Assembly (NCBI GenBank): GCA_019623805.1
Contig: CP053680.1
Span: 1-64,000 of the forward strand
Reading direction: 5' to 3'
DNA length: 64,000 nucleotides
Source: Gammaproteobacteria bacterium (ex Lamellibrachia satsuma)
GTDB taxonomy: Bacteria; Pseudomonadota; Gammaproteobacteria; Chromatiales; Chromatiaceae
The translations under genes were made by a program, and so were the position numbers. The notes under the pieces were generated by a model. It was not told the origin of the DNA. It saw only the letters and a program-made list of their open reading frames with translations, and ran no database searches. This document shows positions 27,802 to 36,999 of this stretch, one piece after another. The first letter of the stretch is position 1, and every line of letters starts with the position of its first letter.

Positions 27802-29550
27802 TTAAACTGCCGCCTCGTGTATTTCAGAGAAACTTCCGGCATGTCTCACGGCAAAGTCTATGTCCATCAAGGCCCGTACACTGACCGTACCGGCTGCAAA
27901 CCCTGCGCCATAAGGATCGGCCAGGATCTCCAACGATCCCCAAGTACCGACGACCAGATCAGACCAATTGCCAAACAACGCATAACCGGCAGGCACGTTT
28001 CCGCTGTAGAGAGACGGAAAACCGTTCATTGAGCCGGTTCCGCGCTCATTGCCAGCAGTCCAGATAAACTGCCCGGTATCAGTCCCCACGTCGGTAGTTT
28101 TCAGGGTGGTGGCAATGGCAGGCGCAGCCAGATAGGCAAGATTGCCCATATCGGCGTTAGCGGCTGCCAGATCACCCTCCAGACCCACGATATCGGCAAA
28201 ACTCGGGGAGCCGCCGTTAGTGTAGGTGGCGGAGCCAATGCCGGTGGTATTGAGTACGCCGGTGGGCTGGTTCGATGCGCCGGAACCATTAATCGCCTTG
28301 GCGTCGATCTCTACAGCCAGCATGTCGGCCAAATCCTGACGAACAATGTTCTCGATATCCGGTGAACTCTGGACAAGCATCTTGTGGGAGAAATCAACCA
28401 GACCGCCAACAGTTTTTGGACTTAACGAAACCGCATCAAAAGCAGGGGTGGACTCTGTGAGTGAGTCAGAGCCATCGCCAGCAATCCAGTAACCGGTAGA
28501 ACTGCCGGTTTTACGTGGAATGGATACATCGCCCACCAAACCTTCCAGCATGGTTACGCCCAAACTCAGTACATGTGAACGGTTGCGCAGCACATCGATA
28601 AAGGCGCTTTCGAGGTGATCGGTGCCGATCAAGTTGCTGCCGGTGCCGCCTGCGGTGATGTCGCGTTTCATAATGGCGGACAGTGGCACCAAAATGCCAT
28701 TGGTGCGCTTGCCCTGCCGACGCTGTTCTTCCTGCGACAGTTCCAGCTCAAAGCCGATATCCTCTCTGGACTTGGGATCTGCCATCGCAGCGATCACACG
28801 TGAAAGGCTATATTCTCGGCCTCGCATAAAATGAGCATAGCCAACTTCGGGATCTTCAGCGCGGGTAATGCCGCCCTTGGTCTCGATAGCGTCCAAAACA
28901 GCAAGGCGGAATTCTTCCAGGCTCCTGCCATTGTCCACAAAATGCCGGGCGAGCGCTTCCTGACCATGAACGGCGGCGAGATTGGTGATCTGAGAGATCC
29001 TTGTGCGCTCTGCTTCTACGGTTTGCGCACGAGAACGTCGCTCTGAACGGGAAAGTTTTTCGGTTTTGTCTTCGGTATTCATTTTAGATACTCCAAAATT
29101 CTCTGATCGGTACAGCCCCGAATTAGGGTCTGCCGGGGCAGCTACCAAACTTGTTTCGTAGGGAAGCCATCGCGTAACACGGATGGTATCGCCGTCTTCG
29201 ACGTAGTCCTTCCACTGATAGCCAATTGATAAATTGCGAACGACCCCGGCTTTGATGTCGCTCCATACTTCCTTTGCTCTGGCTGAATTGCCTAAACGGA
29301 CAGTTCCACGCAGCGCGTGATTTTCAACGCGGATGTTTTCAACCACGCCAACATTCAGCTTGCTGTTATCGTGAGATTCAATCAGGGGAAGCGGTGCGCG
29401 TGACAGGTCTACGCTATTTGAAGAACTCAAGTCGAGTACTTCCATATAGCTGCCACGGTCAACCGGGTATTCAGTCGTTAAAACAGCAGGCGCTGAACGG
29501 TCTTCATCTTGCGCGCGCTGCCACTCGATATCGAGATTGCGTGAGTGCAT
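27802..29550 (-). CDS. Fused prohead protease and HK97-type major capsid protein
   Basis: A 582-residue phage structural protein. Residues 1-160 resemble HK97-type prohead proteases (phage S78/U35 type): LPLIESHDNSKLNVGVV, a GNSARAKEVWSDIKAGVVRNLSIGY-like active region and SLVAAPADPNSG. Residues 165-255 form a charged, helical scaffold-like segment (KTEKLSRSERRSRAQTVEAE). The rest is an HK97-fold capsid domain with GTGSNLIGTDHLESAFIDVL, TVGGLVDFSHKMLVQSSPDI, INGSGASNQPTGVLNTTGIG and the closing VRALMDIDFAVRHAGSF. Protease-capsid fusions occur in some phages and satellites. It is the only clear structural gene of the island. The frame is intact. Confidence 0.85.
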   Translation of the reverse strand: MHSRNLDIEWQRAQDEDRSAPAVLTTEYPVDRGSYMEVLDLSSSNSVDLSRAPLPLIESHDNSKLNVGVVENIRVENHALRGTVRLGNSARAKEVWSDIKAGVVRNLSIGYQWKDYVEDGDTIRVTRWLPYETSLVAAPADPNSGLYRSENFGVSKMNTEDKTEKLSRSERRSRAQTVEAERTRISQITNLAAVHGQEALARHFVDNGRSLEEFRLAVLDAIETKGGITRAEDPEVGYAHFMRGREYSLSRVIAAMADPKSREDIGFELELSQEEQRRQGKRTNGILVPLSAIMKRDITAGGTGSNLIGTDHLESAFIDVLRNRSHVLSLGVTMLEGLVGDVSIPRKTGSSTGYWIAGDGSDSLTESTPAFDAVSLSPKTVGGLVDFSHKMLVQSSPDIENIVRQDLADMLAVEIDAKAINGSGASNQPTGVLNTTGIGSATYTNGGSPSFADIVGLEGDLAAANADMGNLAYLAAPAIATTLKTTDVGTDTGQFIWTAGNERGTGSMNGFPSLYSGNVPAGYALFGNWSDLVVGTWGSLEILADPYGAGFAAGTVSVRALMDIDFAVRHAGSFSEIHEAAV

Positions 29551-29851
29551 TTATGCCCTCCTGTTTAGGTCCAGGCACAAAAGCAAAAGCTGGAGCCTGG
29601 ACATACGTTTTCACACCATCTTTGATGGCGCAGTTTCAACGTCATTCCAGAAGACTCCGGCCTTATGGCTCCATCTTCCGCCGCCACTGTTGAGACGCCT
29701 ACTTTCAACAACGCAACAGGCAAGCGCGTAGCAATTGAACCCGGTGTTAAAAGTGTCTATACAGTCGGTAGACAAAATTTGTTGATATTTAGAATACAGC
29801 ATTGATCATTCAAGACTGGGTAAAAATGAAAATTAAAACGCTTATTTCAAA

Positions 29852-30140
29852 CGCTGCGCGCCATGGAGAGCGAAGCGAGGGCGCGTAGTCCCCGGAAGGC
29901 GTAGGCGCGGGCGTATGGCCGGAGTGGCGGAAGAACGAAGTTCTGCAGCCAGCGGAGGCCATATGCAAGCGCATCCGACACGCCGTCTAGCCATTTGAGG
30001 TAGTGCTGCGTAGCCAGCGCCGAGCGAAGCAATGGTGTGGCGAAGCGGCACGGACGCAGGGCGGCCGGGGCACAATAGGCTGTCGTGACAAGCGAGGGCG
30101 AAAGGGGGACTGGGATGTCCCGTTTCGCATCCTGAGCGTC
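29852..30140 (-). repeat. Dispersed GC-rich repeat, long copy
   Basis: A 289-base GC-rich block in an otherwise AT-richer island. The ends match the short copy at 2646-2761 on the other strand; the central ~170 bases are absent there. It reaches into the 3' end of the terminase-like gene and supplies its last ~50 codons, which are rich in Arg/Pro and unlike the family. No reverse transcriptase or transposase gene is attached. It could be a non-autonomous mobile repeat or a structured RNA element. Confidence 0.7.
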
Positions 30141-30628
30141 GCGACACACTTGCGCCTTTCCACATCCGATGATAGTCCACTTCCTGCCAGCTCGGTGAGT
30201 GCCTCATATACAGCTTTTCGGATAATTAATTCGACATGCGTTACTCGATCTTCCGCAACAACCAACGGCGCGACTTTACTGGGAAGTGATAAAAGTTGTG
30301 CGCGGACAGACGTAACCAAGGCATGCCATCGCTGCAAGACGGAATCAGATGAGATTAGCTCACCACTCGACTGATCCACCTTCAATTGCGCACAATTCGC
30401 CCGATGAAAAGTTAACCGCGCTCTTTGCTCTATGAGGTCATATGATTCATTAACTGAACGCAGCTTTTCAAGCTCATAAAGGATGGGGAAGGCAGCAGTC
30501 GTTTCGAATTGATAACCGCTCCCTTTTCTGCCTTTTGACGCCAGGCCAGCCTCGGAAAGCCGCTTTGAAACAGTGCGGCGTGAAAAGCCCGTTAATAACG
30601 ATAATTCATTAATTGACGCATATGGCAT
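29987..30628 (-). CDS. Terminase small subunit-like (Nu1/DUF1441-type) protein with repeat-derived tail
   Basis: A 213-residue frame. The first 160 residues look like a Nu1-type small terminase: an N-terminal winged helix-turn-helix (INELSLLTGFSRRTVSKRLS), then RARLTFHRANCAQLKVDQSSGEL-like helices and a segment LVTSVRAQLLSLPSKVAPLV, typical of DUF1441/Nu1 family members. It would recognise packaging DNA for a terminase large subunit, absent here. From about codon 163 the frame enters the dispersed repeat and the tail is no longer family-like, so the native C-terminus has been replaced. Whether the protein still folds is unknown. Confidence 0.6.
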   Translation of the reverse strand: MPYASINELSLLTGFSRRTVSKRLSEAGLASKGRKGSGYQFETTAAFPILYELEKLRSVNESYDLIEQRARLTFHRANCAQLKVDQSSGELISSDSVLQRWHALVTSVRAQLLSLPSKVAPLVVAEDRVTHVELIIRKAVYEALTELAGSGLSSDVERRKCVATLRMRNGTSQSPFRPRLSRQPIVPRPPCVRAASPHHCFARRWLRSTTSNG

Positions 30629-30802
30629 GAAACGGAAACTCCATAAAAAAACCTATACCTAGTCATATTTTGCAATGCGAAGTTACCCTCAGACAAGGGT
30701 CACCACAGTACCTTAACGCGCCGCAAGAGTTGAACGCCTTACCTACTATTAGAAACTGAATATCTCTGCTCTAGGAGTCTATTCTTCCACCTTGCGCAGC
30801 AT

Positions 30803-31108
30803 TCAATTAACACTCACGCCCTTGAAGTCACGCTCGGTTTTTCTGAACTGTGCCTCAATCATGTGTCGTGGGAATACTTGGTGTGCGAGAGGTGCCACAA
30901 GGTTAAACCCGGCAATAATCCGCTCAAACGGCAAACCGTCTACCAGATAAGCCTGAATGGCAGCCTGGGCAAGCGTGAACGCCTCAATGATTGCAGCCGC
31001 TTCCTGCTCGGTGAATTTGTCTGGGTCAACTTCTGCTTTGGCAAACAGGTAGCCAGCTAAGTCGAGTGGTTTAACTGTGAGTAGTTTGTCTGATGTTTCT
31101 TTATCCAT
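30803..31108 (-). CDS. Small island protein of unknown function (101 aa)
   Basis: I do not recognise a family. The start is the ATG preceded by AGAGGAAACAAA; a longer frame begins 28 codons upstream without a ribosome binding site. The protein is soluble and acidic-helical, with KFTEQEAAAIIEAFTLAQAAI in the middle and no cysteine. It lies between the prim-pol and terminase genes, where satellites often carry small regulatory or capsid-redirecting proteins. Confidence 0.6.
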   Translation of the reverse strand: MDKETSDKLLTVKPLDLAGYLFAKAEVDPDKFTEQEAAAIIEAFTLAQAAIQAYLVDGLPFERIIAGFNLVAPLAHQVFPRHMIEAQFRKTERDFKGVSVN

Positions 31109-31254
31109 TTTGTTTCCTCTGAGTTTCGTTTCATTGCACCCGAACGAGGAAGCACAAGAAGGGGACAATGATCTTTTAATGATTGTGTTCATTTGGTGAC
31201 ACTTTTTGTTCTGGGGTGAACATCAAAGGCTGTTTGTTGTTCACGCGGTAAACA

Positions 31255-32115
31255 TCAAGGCTTCTTGATTTTTGCAATATATCCGTAACTCCACTTCTGT
31301 TTGCCTGTTGAATGCTTGGGTTTTGGTCTGCGATATCGTTCAAGCCATCCGCATTCGATTGCCGCCTCCAGCGCATTGCTTAATGCTGTTCGGCTTACGT
31401 GAAGATCAATCGCAAGCGTCTCCATTGCCGGGTAGCAGTTCCGGCCGTTTTCATCCATGTAGTCGATCGATAAGGCAAGGATAATGAATCGCCGATACGC
31501 GCTTAACGTGGCGTCACGTGTTATTGCTTTTTGCCAGCGTGTCTTAAATGACAGATTTGATTCGTAAGCTGATATCTTTGCAGCAATGGCGTGGATTTCT
31601 TCGTCAGGTAATGGCGGGACACACCGGATCAGGTTTTCTTCCAGCAGTGCAGTTTCTATCTGCCTTGCAGACTTGCTTCCCTTTAACGCCGCCCCGATCT
31701 TGAATAGTGTCTCGTTGCGCTCTCCTTCAGGGATGTTTTCTACTGTTTCCCGCTTTATAGCTACCTGGGTTAACAGGTCAAGCATCCATGAAGGCATGTC
31801 CGCAATATCAGAATCATTTCGCCACTCGTAGTGCTTCTTCGTCTCTGGATGCACAGATGGTGGTGCGGCAACAAAACCGCCGTCCGACTTCACATCAATA
31901 CCAGCACCCAGTTTGCCTTTGAGTTTCCCCCCTGGGTATTTGAAGAATAAGTGATAGCCTCCACCGCCTGTAATTGATTGCAAGGTGTCAGGCAGTGATC
32001 CATATTTGGCAATCAGGTCTGAAAAGGTCGCGTCTCCGCCATTGCGCGGATCTATGTCGATAACGACAATACCAGACTGCTTGCCGGTTTGTATCCCGAT
32101 ATTCGGCCGTCTTAA
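31255..32115 (-). pseudogene. Prim-pol (AEP primase-polymerase), N-terminus removed by IS701-type element
   Basis: The open frame continues 44 codons beyond the first possible start up to the exact edge of the IS. At its beginning it reads NIGIQTGKQSG then IVVIDIDPRNGGD (catalytic Asp pair) and GGGGYHLFFKYPGG with the conserved histidine, the core of bifunctional prim-pol domains. A PriCT-like helical segment (EGERNETLFKIGAALKG and PPLPDEEIHAIAAKIS) follows, then a C-terminal winged helix (YPAMETLAIDLHVSRTALSNAL). Only about 50 N-terminal residues are missing. In satellites this enzyme starts replication, so its loss would disable autonomous replication. Confidence 0.8.
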
Positions 32116-33639
32116 TTCTACTTTGTCAGATTAGATCTATAAGTAACTCACTGAATAATATAAAATATATGCTGTGAATTTCTTGGCAATCATCGTAAGG
32201 AAGAGCATCAAATGACAAGCACCAAGGTCATTTGAATTACCTGATACGCGCATAAGTAGAATCGATCGCATAGCGGAGCGATTCCAACGTTTCCAGTACC
32301 GCTTTGAATCCCATTTTCGAAGCAAGACGAGGTCGGTGTTTCAACCGGTCACACACTATCTCAAAGGCCTGATGCAAGCGCAGAGAAAGAACATGGAACG
32401 CATGGAAGAGGTGGTTGCAGGCGCAGATGATCAGCGTCTCCAGCATATGCTCACCGAGTCCCCGTGGGATCATCGTGCGGTGTTAGACCAAGTGGCGCTG
32501 GAAGCCGATCAATGGCTGGGTGGAACCGCGGATACCTGTCTGTTGCTCGATGAGAGTGGCCTTGCCAAGAAGGGTAAACATTCAGTGGGGGTTAAACGCC
32601 AATGGAATGGCCGCCAGGGCAAGGTGGATAACTGCCAGGTTGGTGTATTCGCAGCACTGGGTAAAGGGCACTTGTCCACGCTGATAGATGAACGTCTCTA
32701 TCTACCCAAAGAGTGGGTATCGAACCCGGCTCGCTGTCGCAAGGCGGGTATCCCGGAAGTTGAACGGAAACATCAAAGCAAGTCAGAGTTGGCGCTGGAG
32801 ATGGTGCGTCATCAGAGGACGCTTGGCCTGCGTTTTGCCTGGGTGGGTGCAGATGGGGGATACGGGAAGGATCCGGCTTTTCTGAGGGGTTTGGAGGCGA
32901 TGGGTGAAACCTTTGTGGTGGACATCCACAAAGACCAACAGGTCTACCTGGAAGATCCACAGCCGTTCATACCGGAGAGCACGACAACGCGCGGTCGTCG
33001 TCGAAGTCGTCTGCAAGCCCAGGCAGCCCGTCTGCGCGTTGACCAGTGGCTCAATGAGCAACGGGACAGCGAGTGGCAGCAAGTGGTATTACGGGATAGC
33101 AGCAAGGGCAAACTGCGCGTCGAGATCCTGCATCATCGGGTTTGGCTTTGGGATGGAAAAGAAGCCCAGGCACATCAATGGCACCTGATTGTACGACGAG
33201 AGGTCAATTCACCGGAGACGATTAAATACACCTTGTCGAATGCACCGGAAGAAACGCCATCCCATTGTCTTGCAAAGATGCAGGCGCAGCGGTTCTGGGT
33301 TGAGCGTTCGTTCCAGGATGGTAAGAGTGAATCAGGTCTTGCTGATTATCAGGCCCGTAAATGGAAATCCTGGCATCACCATATGGCCTTGGTCATGATG
33401 GCGATGTTATTCATGCTCGAAGAGCGAATTGTGCAAAAAGATGATCACCCCTTACTCAGTTGTTCAGACATCGAATCGCTATTGCGTGCCTTCCTGCCAC
33501 GGCGAGATATTGAACGCGATGAAATACTACGGCAAATGACGAAACGGCATCGTAAACGACAAGCGGCTATCGACTCCCAATATCGAAAACAGACGCTGGA
33601 ACAGTCGGTTGCCGGGTGATGGAATCTGACAAAGTAGAA
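32116..33639 (+). mobile_element. IS701-type insertion sequence inside the island
   Basis: A 1524-base element with inverted ends TTCTACTTTGTCAGATT on both sides. No target duplication is visible (left flank CGTCTTAA, right flank CTAGAAGG), and the flanking frames do not join, so DNA was deleted on insertion or afterwards. A second copy in the opposite orientation starts at 63834. Confidence 0.88.
32336..33619 (+). CDS. IS701-family transposase
   Basis: A DDE transposase of at least 427 residues when read from GTG. The family-type N-terminal helices appear to extend upstream in the same frame (DRIAERFQRYRFESHF), so the true start is earlier or uses a rare codon. Catalytic segments are CLLLDESGLAKKGKHSVGV (first Asp), FAWVGADGGYG (second Asp) and the C-terminal FWVERSFQDGKSESGLADYQ region with the glutamate. 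The frame is otherwise intact. The orientation is opposite to the island genes. Confidence 0.85.
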   Translation: MFQPVTHYLKGLMQAQRKNMERMEEVVAGADDQRLQHMLTESPWDHRAVLDQVALEADQWLGGTADTCLLLDESGLAKKGKHSVGVKRQWNGRQGKVDNCQVGVFAALGKGHLSTLIDERLYLPKEWVSNPARCRKAGIPEVERKHQSKSELALEMVRHQRTLGLRFAWVGADGGYGKDPAFLRGLEAMGETFVVDIHKDQQVYLEDPQPFIPESTTTRGRRRSRLQAQAARLRVDQWLNEQRDSEWQQVVLRDSSKGKLRVEILHHRVWLWDGKEAQAHQWHLIVRREVNSPETIKYTLSNAPEETPSHCLAKMQAQRFWVERSFQDGKSESGLADYQARKWKSWHHHMALVMMAMLFMLEERIVQKDDHPLLSCSDIESLLRAFLPRRDIERDEILRQMTKRHRKRQAAIDSQYRKQTLEQSVAG

Positions 33640-33815
33640 CTAGAAGGCTGCGGATTCTCGTGTATGCCTTCAGCAGTGGTATTGAGTCCATTTTTTCGAA
33701 GTATTTCTCGGGCAGCGAGAGTAAAACGAGCAATATGATAACCGGGGCCATGGGAGAAACTCTTCTTCCAGAACTCAAACAGATCCTTCTTTTCCTGGGT
33801 GTCTAGCGCAAGCAT
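33640..33815 (-). pseudogene. 5' fragment of an unknown island gene cut by the IS
   Basis: An ATG-started frame encodes MLALDTQEKKDLFEFWKKSF and about 40 further residues before running into the IS end. It does not match the missing N-terminus of prim-pol, so it is the start of a different gene, or the deletion at the IS fused two regions. I do not recognise a family. It starts two bases from the integrase stop. Confidence 0.4.
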
Positions 33816-33817
33816 TA

Positions 33818-35089
33818 TTAAATCCCCCTAGAAACCTCATCAGACCATTTTTGTAAGGCTTCCCGCCTCTCGTCCAGATAGGTGCTGGTGGCATAGGTCT
33901 GGACGATCTTGCCCAGCGAATGATTGAGACAGGACTCACTGATGTGCAAAGGCACTTCCAGCCTATCGAGATGGGAGCGTAGGGTTCGCCGTAGGTCATG
34001 TGGAGAGAACTTCTCAATCGGAAGGATGGGAGAGCCGTCAGATGCTTTCAGTTCAAACAAACGCCGGACGGCCCGGCCGATTGCTTTATCGGTGAGCGGC
34101 CCATCCTTCTTTCCAGGCATCACATACTGATTGATTGAGTAATACTCCAACTTCCTGAACTGCTCAATGGCCAATGGAGAGAGAGGCACCTGCCAAGGCT
34201 TGGCGCTGGTCATCTGTTTTGGATTCACTTTTTGATTTGAAACGGGAATCGTCCAAACACTTTTTTTCAGGTCAACGTCTGGCCACTTGGCAAGCCGCAA
34301 CTCCTGCGACCGTACGCCGGTCAGCAGCAATACCTTCACGCCATATCGTATTGCGGGAGAAAGTTTGGGAGCGGCATCGAGAGCAACCCAAAGAGCCGGT
34401 ATCTCCACCATCTTGGCCAATGGGTTGCCGTGGGGATCTGTGTCCAGTGCCCGGCTTTTCTGCCCGGATCTGATAGCGTAATCGTCAGCACTCATCGCAT
34501 AGGCTGGACTTCTCTCAATGAAGCCCCTGCCCTCCCCCCATCTGAACATCTGCTTGAGGACGGCCAGCACCTTGCCAGCGTGGGTGTTGGCCCCTCTGGC
34601 AACTACGGTATCGATAACGCCGCCGAGCATCTGCAAGGTGACAGAGCGCAGCCGCTTTGAGCCGACAACAGGATAGATATCGTGGTCGAGTATCTGCCGG
34701 ACAGCATCGGGCCGTTTGCGAACCGCGACTATGCGCTTTTCATAGAATACCTCGCCCAACTCTCTAACCGTTTTAGGGGCATCCCCGTCGATGGCCTGAA
34801 GAGGTTGCACCCCATCCATCAATTTCACTTTGCGCTCTCGAACTTCCTTCCGGGCATTGGCCAGGCTGACACTTGGATATTGGCCGATGGTGTGGCATTT
34901 GGTGGTGTTGCCACTTCTGTAGTACCAAACAAAGGTTCTGGTGCCAGATGGGGAGACCCGGAGACGCAAGCCCCGTTGGTCTTTGTCGGCCAATTCATAC
35001 CGCTTATCGGTAGATTTTAGTTTTACTCGTTGCAAAAAGGCATCGGTGAAACCGTTACTGGGTGTCTTTGGTATACTGTTGGTAGCCAT
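33818..35089 (-). CDS. int: Tyrosine-type site-specific integrase
   Basis: A 423-residue P4-type integrase; the ATG (MATNSIPKTPSNG) preceded by GAGGTGCTGAT is preferred over an in-frame start 36 codons upstream. It has an N-terminal DUF4102 domain (DKDQRGLRLRVSPSGTRTFVWYYR), a core-binding SAM-like domain (about residues 110-200) and a catalytic domain. The catalytic domain shows the first arginine in LLTGVRSQELRLA, HDLRRTLRSHL and the tyrosine in TSTYLDERREAL. It lies beside the right attachment site and would catalyse insertion into and excision from tRNA-Val. All catalytic residues appear present. Confidence 0.92.
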   Translation of the reverse strand: MATNSIPKTPSNGFTDAFLQRVKLKSTDKRYELADKDQRGLRLRVSPSGTRTFVWYYRSGNTTKCHTIGQYPSVSLANARKEVRERKVKLMDGVQPLQAIDGDAPKTVRELGEVFYEKRIVAVRKRPDAVRQILDHDIYPVVGSKRLRSVTLQMLGGVIDTVVARGANTHAGKVLAVLKQMFRWGEGRGFIERSPAYAMSADDYAIRSGQKSRALDTDPHGNPLAKMVEIPALWVALDAAPKLSPAIRYGVKVLLLTGVRSQELRLAKWPDVDLKKSVWTIPVSNQKVNPKQMTSAKPWQVPLSPLAIEQFRKLEYYSINQYVMPGKKDGPLTDKAIGRAVRRLFELKASDGSPILPIEKFSPHDLRRTLRSHLDRLEVPLHISESCLNHSLGKIVQTYATSTYLDERREALQKWSDEVSRGI

Positions 35090-35325
35090 ATCAGCACCTC
35101 GTTTGCCGGTCTGGTTAGAAACCCCAAGGCCGGTGGGCGGCACTTGGGGTTTTGTCGTTCTGGAGTAACAAATATCAATTTCTGGAGTAACAGACACCCC
35201 GTATCGGTATGTTATGGCATGTTATAGAGTAACGCAAGTGATGGGGGTCGTTATTGCGTTTAGGCCATGAAAACAAAGGGATTCATGTTGTTATTTGTTA
35301 TGGAATGGAGAGGTGTATGTGTAGG

Positions 35326-35371
35326 TTGACATGGTGGGGGTCGGTGGTTCGAATCCACTCGCGCCTACCAA
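35326..35371 (+). repeat. Right attachment site (attR) of the island
   Basis: A perfect 46-base copy of the 3' end of tRNA-Val (anticodon loop to CCA). It lacks the 5' half of the tRNA and is not itself a tRNA gene. Confidence 0.92.
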
Positions 35372-35381
35372 ATAAAATCAA

Positions 35382-35412
35382 GGGGTTACCGAAATCGGTA
35401 GCCCCTTTTTTT
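35382..35412 (+). terminator. Original rho-independent terminator of tRNA-Val
   Basis: GGGGTTACCG and CGGTAGCCCC arms around AAAT are followed by seven T residues. The position just past attR shows that it ended the tRNA-Val transcript before the island inserted. Confidence 0.85.
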
Positions 35413-35584
35413 ATCCCTGCAATCCGCTGCACTCCGCATTCAGCCAGATCCCCGTGAAGCCCCACAAATAAAACCACAATGCCAGGATTTTCGGGCACCG
35501 GCCCGGAAACTCATGATTATTTCTCAAGTTACTGACCAACAGGCCGACACCGACCATAAGCATTCATTTCCTGGAGGATGAATA

Positions 35585-36769
35585 ATGTTCAGTGTGGCGC
35601 TCAATCAACTTGATCAATTCAGGCATTTCCAGCCAAATTTCGGTGATTTCAGTCTGGCACCAAAAACACCACCCCAAGTCGATGTGGTGAAAGGCAATTC
35701 TGACCCATCCGATGCATTCACCCGGGTGCAGCAGGTGCTCGATCAAAGACTCTCGGGAATACTTGGCTCTCCAAGTCAGGTCGTGCCGGTTGATCGTTCC
35801 AATAATACATTCGATGCAGAAACTGTTGCCAACAATGTACTGGGATTTGTACAAAACCGATTAAAACAGGCTGAAGCCGAAGGCGCTAGTCCGGATCAGT
35901 TGGAATCCCTGCTAAAGCAGGCAAAATCCGGTATCAAGCAAGGTCTGGAGGATGCAAGGGATGCCCTGGATGGAATGGGACTGCTCAATGATTCCGTGAA
36001 ATCAGGAATCAAAACGGTCAAGAAACTGATTATGCAAGGTCTGGAGCAGGATATAAAAGCACCAACGTCAACAGATGGCATTCAAACGATTGAAGCATCG
36101 ATGGGTTTTCGACAAGTCGAGAAATCTGCATTTGAGTTACAAATCCAAACCCAGGATGGCGATGTAGTGACTTTGAAGTTTCGGCAGAGTCAACGAGAAC
36201 AGAGTGCTGTTTCCTTCCATCAGTCGGATGAAAACACAGCCATCAGCGCAAGTTATTCATCGAGCTTTAACAGTCGCCTCTCTTTTTCTGTTGAAGGCGA
36301 TCTGGACAATGATGAGTTAACAGCCATCACGGATCTCACCAATGCACTTCAGGGGGTGAGCGAGTCATTTTTTGATGGTGATATCCAGGCCGCTTTCGAA
36401 CAGGGTATGAACCTGGGATACAACACAGATGAAATTGTCGGTTTTTCAATGGAAATGAGTCATAGTCTCACCAGCGTGGCAACCACAAAGTACCATGAAG
36501 TCAGCAAGCTGGATAACTCAGAGCACCCTCAACTATCCGGGTTGGATCGTATAGATAATCTGCTGGATCAACTGTCAGGTGTCTTGGGACAGGCCAAAGA
36601 AATAATGGAGGATGCTGATCGTTCGACGAAAGATCTGTTGCAGGGGTTATTGTCCCATCATCCCGACTCGGAGGGTTTTACTGAGCTCCTGAATAAGAAT
36701 GGAGATGAAGAACTGGAAGATGTAGCAGTGACTCTGGTGGAAAATGCAGGACTACGGGAGGAGGATTGA
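35585..36769 (+). CDS. DUF5610-type hypothetical protein
   Basis: A 394-residue soluble protein with no signal peptide. Residues about 75-155 (FDAETVANNVLGFVQNRLKQ ... ALDGMGLLNDSVKSGIKTVKKLI) match the helical DUF5610 pattern, which I recall from gammaproteobacterial proteins of unknown function. The middle 180-290 region is beta-rich, with Ser-rich strands (SASYSSSFNSRLSFSVEGD). The last 100 residues are acidic helices. GGAGG lies seven bases before the ATG. It is the first chromosomal gene after the island. The function is unknown. Confidence 0.65.
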   Translation: MFSVALNQLDQFRHFQPNFGDFSLAPKTPPQVDVVKGNSDPSDAFTRVQQVLDQRLSGILGSPSQVVPVDRSNNTFDAETVANNVLGFVQNRLKQAEAEGASPDQLESLLKQAKSGIKQGLEDARDALDGMGLLNDSVKSGIKTVKKLIMQGLEQDIKAPTSTDGIQTIEASMGFRQVEKSAFELQIQTQDGDVVTLKFRQSQREQSAVSFHQSDENTAISASYSSSFNSRLSFSVEGDLDNDELTAITDLTNALQGVSESFFDGDIQAAFEQGMNLGYNTDEIVGFSMEMSHSLTSVATTKYHEVSKLDNSEHPQLSGLDRIDNLLDQLSGVLGQAKEIMEDADRSTKDLLQGLLSHHPDSEGFTELLNKNGDEELEDVAVTLVENAGLREED

Positions 36770-36831
36770 TGATTGAAATGTTATTGCCTCGCTGTACCTT
36801 CGAAAGTTTGGTCTGACCATTTAATAACTTG

Positions 36832-36868
36832 GTTTGAGATCCCTCCCAGCGGTCGAGATGACAGTGAC
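36832..36868 (+). repeat. Short dispersed repeat (GGTCGAGATGACA type)
   Basis: The sequence TTTGAGATCCCTCCC(AG)CGGTCGAGATGACAGTGA recurs with few changes at 41742-41778. Similar motifs are widespread short repeats in proteobacterial intergenic DNA. Confidence 0.5.
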
Positions 36869-36999
36869 TCATATTAATTGATGTATCACCATATTCGGAA
36901 TCGATCTAGCGTGAATGTTCTTTTTGAGTTAGATTTTCAGTGAGGCCACACAAAATGCAGCATCAGTGGCAGGAAGAAATCAAACAATGAGGGAACCTG

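Larger units (their letters stand above)
27202..35371. mobile_element. tRNA-Val-integrated satellite-like island
   Basis: An 8.2-kb element bounded by 46-base direct repeats: the 3' end of tRNA-Val at 27202-27247 and a copy at 35326-35371. It carries, all on the minus strand, a tyrosine integrase next to the right end, a truncated prim-pol gene, a small unknown gene, a terminase-small-subunit-like gene and a fused protease-capsid gene. There is no portal, large terminase, tail or lysis gene. An IS701-type element (32116-33639) and a dispersed repeat (29852-30140) interrupt it. Gene content and size fit a phage satellite (PICI or cf-PICI-like) or its decayed relative; this is inference. Confidence 0.85.

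Noticed and set aside
29852..30140. Variable repeat of a diversity-generating retroelement at the 3' end of the terminase gene
   Set aside because: No reverse transcriptase in the window and substitutions between copies are not adenine-biased; copies also differ by a large internal deletion.
35326..35371. Second tRNA-Val gene
   Set aside because: Only the 3' half of the tRNA is present; it is the right attachment copy of the integrated island.
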